DNA of 64,000 bases from Paenibacillus tritici (lineage in GTDB: Bacteria > Bacillota > Bacilli > Paenibacillales > Paenibacillaceae). The stretch lies in assembly GCF_013204885.1 (NCBI RefSeq), contig NZ_JABMKX010000011.1:1-64000 (forward strand), in the 5' to 3' direction. Below, piece by piece: positions 57,532 to 64,000 of the stretch. Position 1 is the stretch's first letter. Each line of letters begins with the position of its first letter. The notes beneath the pieces were generated by a model. It did not search any database. It was not told where the DNA came from and saw only the letters and a program-made list of their open reading frames with translations. The position numbers and the translations under genes are program-made.

Positions 57532-58749
57532 ATGTTCAATCAAATGTCGCTGCTGCAGAATCGGAAGCAGAGAAAGCTGCTGTTCAGTGCAGGGCTTAGC
57601 TGGATGTTCGACGCCATGGATGTCGGGATGATCTCTTTTGTCGTGGCTGCATTAGCCAAGGAATGGTCGCTGGGACCAGAGAAGATCGGATATTTAACCA
57701 GTATCAACTCGGTGGGAATGGCGGTAGGTGCGGCAGCCGCCGGGATTCTGGCGGACCGCTTCGGACGCAAATCCGTGCTGCTGTGGACGCTGCTCATCTT
57801 CTCCGTAGCAAGCGGGCTATCCGCCTTCGCCGCAGGTTATGCTGTACTGTGTGTGCTGCGCTTCATTGCCGGCTTCGGACTGGGCGGGGAGCTGCCGGTA
57901 GCTTCAACTCTGGTATCCGAGAGTATGCCGGTACAAGAAAGAGGAAGGGCCGTTGTGCTGCTGGAGAGCTTCTGGGCGTTAGGCTGGATTCTGTCAGCGC
58001 TGATCGCTTATTTCGTCATTCCGGATTACGGCTGGAGGATTGCCTTCGCCATTGGCGCGGTACCGGCGCTATACGCGCTCTATCTGCGCAAGGCGATTGA
58101 TGACTCCCCGAAGTTCGCGGAGATCAAGAAGGCTCCTCCGGTGCCGCTGAAGGCGCGTGTGGCGGCTGTCTGGTCCGCAGAATACCGCCGCTCGACCATC
58201 ATGCTATGGATTCTGTGGTTCACCGTGGTGTTCTCTTATTATGGAATGTTCCTGTGGCTGCCGACGGTGATGGTGCTTAAGGGCTTCAGTCTGGTCAAAA
58301 GCTTCGAGTACGTGCTGATCATGACACTCGCCCAGCTTCCGGGATACTTCACCGCCGCCTATTTCATCGAGAAATTCGGCCGCAAGTTCGTGCTCGTCAT
58401 CTACCTGCTGCTGACAGCGGTCAGCGCGGCGTGGTTTGGGAATTCCAGCACCGAAGGCATGCTGATGGCCGCCGGGATCTGTCTGTCCTTCTTCAATCTG
58501 GGAGCCTGGGGCGGGATGTACGCCTATACGCCTGAGTTGTATCCGACCACCATCCGCTCGACAGGGGCCGGACTCGCCACCTCCTTCGGACGGATCGGGG
58601 GCATTATCGCGCCTACGCTGGTCGGCGTAATGGTCGGCAATTCGGTCGGGATCGGCTCCATCTTCATGATATTCTTCGGGACGATTGTGGTCGGCGCACT
58701 GGCGGTGCTGTTCCTGGGGAAGGAAACGAAGGGATTGGAATTACAGTAG
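57532..58749 (+). CDS. niaP: MFS transporter, NiaP-like (nicotinate uptake)
   Basis: A 405-aa twelve-helix MFS importer. GGGGAGAGGGG precedes the ATG. It aligns along most of its length with my recollection of B. subtilis NiaP (YceI), the nicotinate permease: WMFDAMDVGMISFVVAAL, GLGGELPVASTLVSES, VVLLESFWALGWI, FSYYGMFLWLP, FEYVLIMTLAQLPGYF and SFFNLGAWGGMYAYTPE. RFGRKSVLL is the MFS loop signature. Substrate assignment rests on that similarity and was not computed. No NiaR site was recognised upstream. Confidence 0.8.
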   Translation: MFNQMSLLQNRKQRKLLFSAGLSWMFDAMDVGMISFVVAALAKEWSLGPEKIGYLTSINSVGMAVGAAAAGILADRFGRKSVLLWTLLIFSVASGLSAFAAGYAVLCVLRFIAGFGLGGELPVASTLVSESMPVQERGRAVVLLESFWALGWILSALIAYFVIPDYGWRIAFAIGAVPALYALYLRKAIDDSPKFAEIKKAPPVPLKARVAAVWSAEYRRSTIMLWILWFTVVFSYYGMFLWLPTVMVLKGFSLVKSFEYVLIMTLAQLPGYFTAAYFIEKFGRKFVLVIYLLLTAVSAAWFGNSSTEGMLMAAGICLSFFNLGAWGGMYAYTPELYPTTIRSTGAGLATSFGRIGGIIAPTLVGVMVGNSVGIGSIFMIFFGTIVVGALAVLFLGKETKGLELQ

Positions 58750-58779
58750 GCAGTTAGTGAAATAGAGCTGTTTTATCGG

Positions 58780-58807
58780 GCCAGCCGGAAGAATCCGGCT
58801 GGCTTTT
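58780..58807 (+). terminator. Terminator of the NiaP-like gene
   Basis: GCCAGCCGGA and TCCGGCTGGC pair around AAGAA-type loop and are followed by TTTT. Confidence 0.9.
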
Positions 58808-58844
58808 GCCTTACTTATTTGATATAACACCTTACTTTTCTGGA

Positions 58845-58893
58845 TTTACCCTATGGCAAGGCATCCGTATAATCAGTGATGTAACCGCTTACT
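58845..58893 (+). promoter_or_regulatory. Relic promoter with cre site
   Basis: TTTACC (58845), a 17-bp spacer and TATAAT (58868-58873) are followed by TGTAACCGCTTACT (58880-58893). This matches the CcpA cre consensus TGWAANCGNTNWCA at 13 of 14 positions. It precedes the decayed sugar-binding-protein gene. Confidence 0.65.
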
Positions 58894-58935
58894 TTCGTGT
58901 GAATCGCACGGGAGAAAATGATGAGGAGGCAACAG

Positions 58936-59176
58936 ATGACAATCAAAAGGATAAAGGGGCTTGTCATGTTCGTCCAGTGGGGCGAATTCACCGCAAGGGA
59001 CTGAAGCCACAGCCAAGACGGAGGGCTCGGCATCTGCGGTTGAGCTGCGTATGACCTGGTGGGGCTCACAGACCCGCCATGATCTGACCACCAAGATGAT
59101 CAAGCGGTCCGAGGAGAAGAATCCCGGCATCACGATTAAGCACCGGGCGCAGCCCGGCGGAATTTCTGAAGCACTG
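58936..59176 (+). pseudogene. Remnant of a sugar ABC transporter substrate-binding lipoprotein
   Basis: The ATG at 58936 with GAGGAGG upstream starts a signal-peptide-like MTIKRIKGLVMF that is frameshifted before the lipobox. In the next frame (from about 58961) the sequence continues CSSSGANSPQ, then VELRMTWWGSQTRHDLTTKMI and EEKNPGITIKH, the typical start of family 1 solute-binding proteins. Similarity ends near 59176. About 70 of an expected 420 residues remain. The promoter, cre site, ribosome binding site and a terminator at 59317 are still visible, so this is an internally deleted operon relic. Confidence 0.75.
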
Positions 59177-59316
59177 ACGGGAAAGCCTCAGCACGCAGGG
59201 CATCCTTTACTCTGCTATTGCAGCCCGCAGGGTGAGTATAGTATATTCTTATGGAGACACAAACGAACGTTCTCATTGCCCGTCATGATGCGGTGCGGTG
59301 ACAGACGGTCTATTCC

Positions 59317-59352
59317 AAGATCTTGAGGAGCCGGTCTCTCAAGGTCTTTTTC
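59317..59352 (+). terminator. Terminator left behind the pseudogene
   Basis: AAGA-CTTGAG and CTCAAG-TCTT pair around about 10 nt and are followed by TTTT. Confidence 0.8.
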
Positions 59353-59405
59353 CCGATGATAACGGGAGAACGATCAGAGACGGCTGCATTGCCGGATAGG
59401 GCATA

Positions 59406-59414
59406 TGGTATAAT
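59406..59414 (+). promoter_or_regulatory. Extended -10 promoter of the TerB cassette
   Basis: TGGTATAAT is a perfect extended -10 element 40 bp before the start codon. A -35 box is not obvious, as is common with extended -10 promoters. Confidence 0.5.
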
Positions 59415-59453
59415 GGTACAAATTATAATGACACACTAATGGAGCGGGTAAGT

Positions 59454-61124
59454 ATGGCTAAAGACAGGCAGGGTCTGCATTTCTCGGAGCTGGTCTGGGA
59501 GAGTACGGAGCAGAATATGGCGATTCCGCCGCGCAGTTCCGCAGATGCGGTTAACCCGAAGCCTCCGGCAGATCCGGGCAAGAAGAAACCTTCCCAATAC
59601 GGAACCGTGCAGCTTCAGCTATGGGATATGGAAGAGACTGCGGAGCCGGTTACCACGACAGAGAGCCAGTTCGTCCAGCGTGCCCATGAGCTTGTGGAGC
59701 GTAAGGAGCCTGCGGCGCTGTTCGTCCCGTTCAAAAGCTATTGGCCGACCTACGGGCATATGACTGGCGCGCAGAGCAGGTGGTATTTCTTCTGGCGGGA
59801 TGAAGTCCGGCAAGGGAGATACCCGCAGACAGATCTCTCTTATATCTTCCTGCATATCTATGAGCTGATTAATGGTGTGGGCTGGGATGAGCCTGCGGAG
59901 GGCTGCCGTCAGCTCTGCTTGCTGTGGGAAGCCTACCGCGACAAGTATAAGCGCCTGGATCAGTACCTGGGCGGATGGATTGCGGATTTCTCTTTTGTCC
60001 ATAAGCTGGATATCCCGCTCTCGGAGATTGTGGCCCGTTCACGCGGGCTGGCGGGGGATCTCGCGGAGCTGGAGCTTGTCCGCTGCCTGTCGGCTGCTCC
60101 GGAGCAGCTCAGCATAGAGGTCCTGAGTGTGATGTCAGACTATGATATCAGCAAGTCGAAGTTCTATACCGGTGAAGGCAAACGGGCTGCGGACCGTTAC
60201 ATCCCCCAGGTTGTAGCCTTAATTGATGCTTATGTCGCACGGAAGCACGGCTCGAATCTGCTTACAATGTTCCCTCCCGGCCCACCGGTGGTCCGTGAGC
60301 GGTATTTATTCCGCAGCGCCGTATATGATATCTCCCTGTATGGCTATTCTGTTCTTGTGCCTGTCATCCGGGTCAGCAAATCCCCGCCGCTGCGCAGCCT
60401 GATTACCCGCCTGTTCCGGCTGACCGAGAACAAGCTGCGGGCGCTAATGGGGTACCGGGGAAGGCTCAAGGATGTGAGAGTCGATGCCGACATGGAGGAT
60501 CTCGTCACCCGGTTCCTGCAGCGTGAATTCCGTAAGGCGGAGCAGGAAGAGAAGGGTCCGGCGGTGGTCATTGACCAGCGGAAGCTGGAGCAGCTGGAGA
60601 GCGATTCCGAGGTTGTGCGTTCCCTGCTCACAGTGGAAGAGACCGGGGATCCGGGTCTTGAAGATGAAGCGGACTGGGGAACTGAGGCTCTAGGGGAGTA
60701 TAAAGGAGCTGAGTCAGCGTCAGCCGTTACCGGAAGTGATACAGAGGCACTTGGACAAGCTGAAGAGCAGGCGGGCCGTATGGCTGGTGAGGAGAGACAG
60801 AGCCCTGAAAGGCAAGTCCAGCCAGATGAATCTCCGGACAGTTCTGCCGGGCAGCGGCTGTTGCCTGCCTCTGATGGTGAAGCGGACAGCTGGACACTCT
60901 TCGCTTCTGAACTGACCCCGCTTCAACGTGAAGTGGTGCTTGCCCTGGCCGGGGAAGATGGCCTCTTGAAGGCGCAGCGGCTGGCCGCAGGCGCCGGAAC
61001 TATGGCGGTGCTGCTGTTCGACGAGATTAATGAGCTTGCCATGGACAGCCTGGGAGATCTCATCATTGACGGTGAAGAATTGACTGAAGAATGCCTATCC
61101 ATGCTGGACTATCTAAAGAGGTGA
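59454..61124 (+). CDS. TerB-N / TerB-C domain protein
   Basis: A 556-aa soluble protein. The ATG at 59454 (MAKDRQGLHFSELVWES) has GGAGCGGG upstream. After a polar N-terminus (1-75) comes a TerB-N-like domain (about 80-290): FVPFKSYWPTYGHMTGAQSRWYFFWRDEVRQGRYP, YIFLHIYELINGVGW, LCLLWEAYRDKY. A mixed region with RYLFRSAVYDISLYGY follows. An acidic, disordered linker (about 395-475) leads to a TerB-C-like end (LTPLQREVVLALAGEDGL, LLFDEINELAMDSLGDLIID). No tellurite role is implied. It heads a tight operon with a BrxD-like ATPase and a helicase, which points to DNA processing or defence. Confidence 0.82.
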   Translation: MAKDRQGLHFSELVWESTEQNMAIPPRSSADAVNPKPPADPGKKKPSQYGTVQLQLWDMEETAEPVTTTESQFVQRAHELVERKEPAALFVPFKSYWPTYGHMTGAQSRWYFFWRDEVRQGRYPQTDLSYIFLHIYELINGVGWDEPAEGCRQLCLLWEAYRDKYKRLDQYLGGWIADFSFVHKLDIPLSEIVARSRGLAGDLAELELVRCLSAAPEQLSIEVLSVMSDYDISKSKFYTGEGKRAADRYIPQVVALIDAYVARKHGSNLLTMFPPGPPVVRERYLFRSAVYDISLYGYSVLVPVIRVSKSPPLRSLITRLFRLTENKLRALMGYRGRLKDVRVDADMEDLVTRFLQREFRKAEQEEKGPAVVIDQRKLEQLESDSEVVRSLLTVEETGDPGLEDEADWGTEALGEYKGAESASAVTGSDTEALGQAEEQAGRMAGEERQSPERQVQPDESPDSSAGQRLLPASDGEADSWTLFASELTPLQREVVLALAGEDGLLKAQRLAAGAGTMAVLLFDEINELAMDSLGDLIIDGEELTEECLSMLDYLKR

Positions 61125-61132
61125 AATTCGGA

Positions 61133-62452
61133 ATGAACGCACTCAAAATACCGAAACGGATGACCACCGCGCTCGTCAACTCGCTGACAGCGGGAGTAGT
61201 ACCGCGGATCGGTCTTGAACATATTGCCGTCGGCCGCCGGCCGGAGGTGGAGGCGATTCTCCGCGATATGGATAATATCGCCGACGGGGGAGCCGCTTTC
61301 AAGCTGATTACAGGCAAATTCGGCAGCGGTAAAAGCTTCCTGCTGCAGATCATCCGCAATTATGCAATGGACCGTGATTTCGTGGTAGCAGATGCCGACC
61401 TGTCGCCGGAGCGGCGGCTGGTCGGCACGAAGGGCCAGGGGCTTGCCACCTACCGCGAGCTGATGAGCCATCTCTCGACCCGGACACGCCCGGATGGAGG
61501 GGCGCTGGAGATTATCCTGCAGAAGTGGATCATGACCCTGCAGCAGGCCGTGATGCAGGAGAAGGGCTATGGGCCTGACGCGCCGGAGCTTGGTGAAGAG
61601 GTCGGGCAGCGGATCTACGCTGTGGCCTCCGAGATGCGCGGGCTGGTGCACGGCTTCGACTTCGCCAAGGTGCTGGCCTCCTACTGGAACGGGCATAAGC
61701 TGGCCGATGACGGGCTGAAGCAGGATTCCCTGCGCTGGCTGCGGGGAGAATTCTCTACCCGTACGGAAGCGCGGAAGGCGCTCGGCGTTGGGGTTATTAT
61801 CGACGATGACAACTGGTATGACTATATGAAGCTATGGGCGGAATTCACCGGAACCATCGGCTATAAAGGCTTGCTGTTGTTCATAGATGAAGGGGTGAAC
61901 CTCTACAAGATTACGAACAGCATCTCGCGGCAGAGCAATTATGAGAAGCTGCTGACCATGTTCAACGATACGATGCAGGGCAAGGCTGAGCGGCTGGGCA
62001 TCTTCGTCGGCGGCACCCCGCAGTTCGTCGAGGACCACCGGCGCGGATTGTTCAGCTATGAAGCCCTGCGCTCCCGGCTGGTGGCCGGGCGGTATGCAGG
62101 TAGCGGACTGAACAACTTCACAGGGCCGATTATCACGCTTCACATGCTCTCCCATGAGGAGATCCTGATCTTGCTCCAGAAGCTGCGGGATATCCATGCA
62201 CTTCACTACGGATACGAAGCTAGACTGACGCAGGAGCAGCTGGTGCATTTCATGGAAGAGGCGGTTAACCGGCTGGGTGCCGATGAGCTGCTGACCGCGC
62301 GTGAGGTGGTGCGCGACTTCATGGATCTGCTGCATACCCTGCACCAGCACCCGGAGATTTCATTCGAGAAGCTCGTCGGAGAACGGACTTCGCGGCCTGC
62401 CGAGCCGGAGCAGAATGAGCTGGACGGGTTCCTGGCGGAGTTCGATCTATGA
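61133..62452 (+). CDS. BrxD-like ATP-binding protein (DUF2791)
   Basis: A 439-aa P-loop ATPase. The ATG at 61133 has AGAGGTG 9 nt upstream, 8 bp after the TerB gene. The N-terminus IPKRMTTALVNSLTAGVVPRIGLEHIAVGR leads to Walker A GKFGSGKSF. Walker B is GLLLFIDEGVNLYK; GIFVGGTPQFVEDHRRGLFSYEALRSRL is a highly characteristic DUF2791 segment, with likely sensor Arg. The family includes BrxD, which accompanies an Lhr-like helicase in type 2 BREX loci. The stop overlaps the helicase start (ATGA), so the two are coupled. Confidence 0.85.
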   Translation: MNALKIPKRMTTALVNSLTAGVVPRIGLEHIAVGRRPEVEAILRDMDNIADGGAAFKLITGKFGSGKSFLLQIIRNYAMDRDFVVADADLSPERRLVGTKGQGLATYRELMSHLSTRTRPDGGALEIILQKWIMTLQQAVMQEKGYGPDAPELGEEVGQRIYAVASEMRGLVHGFDFAKVLASYWNGHKLADDGLKQDSLRWLRGEFSTRTEARKALGVGVIIDDDNWYDYMKLWAEFTGTIGYKGLLLFIDEGVNLYKITNSISRQSNYEKLLTMFNDTMQGKAERLGIFVGGTPQFVEDHRRGLFSYEALRSRLVAGRYAGSGLNNFTGPIITLHMLSHEEILILLQKLRDIHALHYGYEARLTQEQLVHFMEEAVNRLGADELLTAREVVRDFMDLLHTLHQHPEISFEKLVGERTSRPAEPEQNELDGFLAEFDL

Positions 62453-64000
62453 GCGATAACCCGTTCTACCGGCTGGCCCCGTTCATCAAGGAATTCATCT
62501 ACAAGAACCGCTGGGATACGCTGCGCGAGGCCCAGGTCGATGCCTGCCGCGTACTGTTCGATACGCCGCATCATCTGCTGATTGCTTCAGGAACCGCTTC
62601 GGGCAAGACCGAAGCGGCCTTCTTCCCTGCGCTCACGGAGCTATATGAGCGTCCGTCTGCCTCGGTAGGTATTCTATATATCGCGCCGCTGAAGGCGCTG
62701 ATTAACGATCAGTTCACACGGTTGAATGACCTGCTGCGTGAAGGGAATATCCCGGTCTGGCACTGGCATGGCGATGTGCCGCAGGCGGACAAAACCAGGC
62801 TGATGCAGAACCCTTCCGGGGTGCTGCAGATTACGCCGGAATCGCTGGAGGGTCTGCTGATGAACCGCCCGAATGCCATTCCGGCCCTGTTCCATGATCT
62901 GCGCTTCATCGTCATTGATGAAGTTCATGCCTTCATGGGTGCGGACCGCGGCATTCAGGTGCTAAGCCAGCTGGCGCGGATCTCGCGGATGGCGGGCTGC
63001 CATCCGCGGCGGATCGGCCTCTCGGCGACACTGAGCGACTATGCCTCCGTCACGGAATGGCTGGCAGCGGGTACTCGTGAGAGCGTAGAGGTCAGCGCCC
63101 CGCAGGGCGGGCGTAAGCTGCGGCTGAGCGTGGAGCATTTCTCGTTCCCGGATGCGCGGGACGAGGTGCAGGCCGAACACCTGGAGCGGGCGCGGCAGGC
63201 GTATTACGGCTTCATCTATGATCATACGCATGTGAAGAAGGCGCTCATCTTCACGAACAGCCGCACCGACGCCGAGGAGGCGATTCTGGAGATGCGGCGT
63301 ATTGCCGCGAAGCGCGGCGAGCGGGATGTCTTCCATGTGCATCATGGAAGCATCTCGGCTATGCTGCGCGAAGAGACGGAGGCCGCGCTCCGCCAGGGTG
63401 CGGGGCCTGCTGTGGCTGCAGCGACGTTAACGCTGGAGCTGGGGATTGACCTGGGCGAGCTGGAGCGGGTGCTCCAGCTCGGCGCGCCTTACAGCTGCGC
63501 GAGCTTCGTGCAGCGGCTGGGCCGCTCGGGCAGGCGCGGAGACGCCGCCTCCGAGATGATCTTCGTCACGCCCGAGGAGGAGGACGAGGAGGCGCAGCTG
63601 CCTGCGCGGATGCCGTGGACGCTGCTGCGGGCCATTGCCGTAATCGAGCTGTATGTGCGCGAGAAATGGGTGGAGCCGCTGGTTGTGCGCCAGCTGCCGG
63701 TCGGGCTTTTGTATCATCAGACGATGAGCATCCTGAAGAGTATGGGGGAAGCGGAACCGGAGGAGCTCAAGGAGGCCGTGCTGAGCCTGCCATCCTTCCG
63801 GAGTATCGACTCTGCTGATTATGATGACTTCATGGAATATATGCAGGGCATGGGCCATATTGAGAAGATGGATGAGGGCAGCCTGCTGATCGGCATGGCG
63901 GGGGAGAAGATCGTCAATAACTTCCGTTTCTATGCGGTATTCAAAGACGACGAAGAGCATGTAGTCTACAACGGCACAGAGGAGATCGGGTCCATTACCA
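62449..64000 (+). CDS. Lhr-like DEVH-box helicase (partial, runs off the right edge)
   Basis: An open frame starting at the ATG at 62449, overlapping the ATPase stop by 4 nt, with no stop before 64000 (517 codons seen). Superfamily 2 motifs occur in order: Q-motif REAQ, Walker A SGTASGKTE (about residue 48), Ia APLKAL, Ib TPES, DEVH (about 158), SAT (about 191), the second RecA domain with IFTNSRTDAEE, TLTLELGIDLG and QRLGRSGRRG (about 355). Lhr-type and BrxHI helicases share this order. The end and any C-terminal domain (for example a DUF1998-like zinc domain) lie outside. Confidence 0.88.
   Translation, partial: MSDNPFYRLAPFIKEFIYKNRWDTLREAQVDACRVLFDTPHHLLIASGTASGKTEAAFFPALTELYERPSASVGILYIAPLKALINDQFTRLNDLLREGNIPVWHWHGDVPQADKTRLMQNPSGVLQITPESLEGLLMNRPNAIPALFHDLRFIVIDEVHAFMGADRGIQVLSQLARISRMAGCHPRRIGLSATLSDYASVTEWLAAGTRESVEVSAPQGGRKLRLSVEHFSFPDARDEVQAEHLERARQAYYGFIYDHTHVKKALIFTNSRTDAEEAILEMRRIAAKRGERDVFHVHHGSISAMLREETEAALRQGAGPAVAAATLTLELGIDLGELERVLQLGAPYSCASFVQRLGRSGRRGDAASEMIFVTPEEEDEEAQLPARMPWTLLRAIAVIELYVREKWVEPLVVRQLPVGLLYHQTMSILKSMGEAEPEELKEAVLSLPSFRSIDSADYDDFMEYMQGMGHIEKMDEGSLLIGMAGEKIVNNFRFYAVFKDDEEHVVYNGTEEIGSIT

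Larger units (their letters stand above)
59177..59453. other. Gap between the pseudogene and the TerB gene
   Basis: No gene is supported. It contains the terminator at 59317-59352 and the candidate promoter at 59406-59414. Confidence 0.4.

Overview
The window looks like a chromosomal segment of a Gram-positive, endospore-forming Firmicute, most probably a Paenibacillus. The reasons are strong AGGAGG-type ribosome binding sites with frequent TTG and GTG starts, a cwlJ-gerQ spore germination pair with a sporulation-type promoter, the BdbCD disulfide pair, and preQ1-I and c-di-AMP riboswitches. Moderate GC content and many short intergenic repeats fit too. The genus is an inference from style and gene content. 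No rRNA, tRNA, CRISPR array or complete insertion sequence was seen.

Layout. 1-700 is non-coding, with a 51-bp tandem repeat and a long palindrome. 700-15500 is housekeeping and accessory metabolism: an MFS exporter divergent from an SgrR-like regulator, a CDF metal transporter, a zinc ribbon protein, an aminotransferase, a secreted beta-propeller, an esterase, a tyrosine recombinase, ldh, an amino acid permease and an Asp-box lipoprotein. 15500-23000 holds a small Cys-rich protein behind two FNR-type boxes, cwlJ-gerQ, a CNNM/CBS protein, an MHYT histidine kinase and bdbDC. 23200-25350 is a c-di-AMP riboswitch with kimA. 25440-30550 is a Fur-controlled ferric siderophore uptake operon ending in a FhuF-like reductase. 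30700-37000 carries murB, a ZIP transporter, the preQ1 riboswitch with queFCDE, a VOC protein and a VanW protein. 37100-46600 carries a zinc dehydrogenase, an EamA exporter, a methyltransferase, a LysR regulator, pstSCAB, and an MBL-TetR pair with two palindromic operators in its promoter. 46600-52500 has a SufR-like regulator divergent from an A-type Fe-S carrier, a possible AlkZ-related protein, a tiny membrane protein and tandem M29 aminopeptidases. 52500-58750 has a repeat-rich gap, ktrB, a VOC protein, a second CNNM protein, a DUF1836 protein and a NiaP-like transporter. 58870-64000 starts with a decayed sugar-ABC binding-protein gene that keeps its cre site. It continues with a three-gene cassette: a TerB-N/TerB-C protein, a BrxD-like (DUF2791) ATPase and an Lhr-like helicase that runs off the right edge.

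Themes. Potassium and c-di-AMP physiology is represented by kimA with its riboswitch and by ktrB. Iron and Fe-S metabolism is represented by the Fur-controlled operon, the SufR-like pair and the FNR-type sites. The most promising leads are the TerB/BrxD-like/helicase cassette, the tandem FNR-type boxes before the small cysteine protein, the SufR-like autoregulated pair, the multi-branched hairpin element at 7536-7701, and the observation that four unrelated intergenic repeat families share a unit length of about 51 bp.
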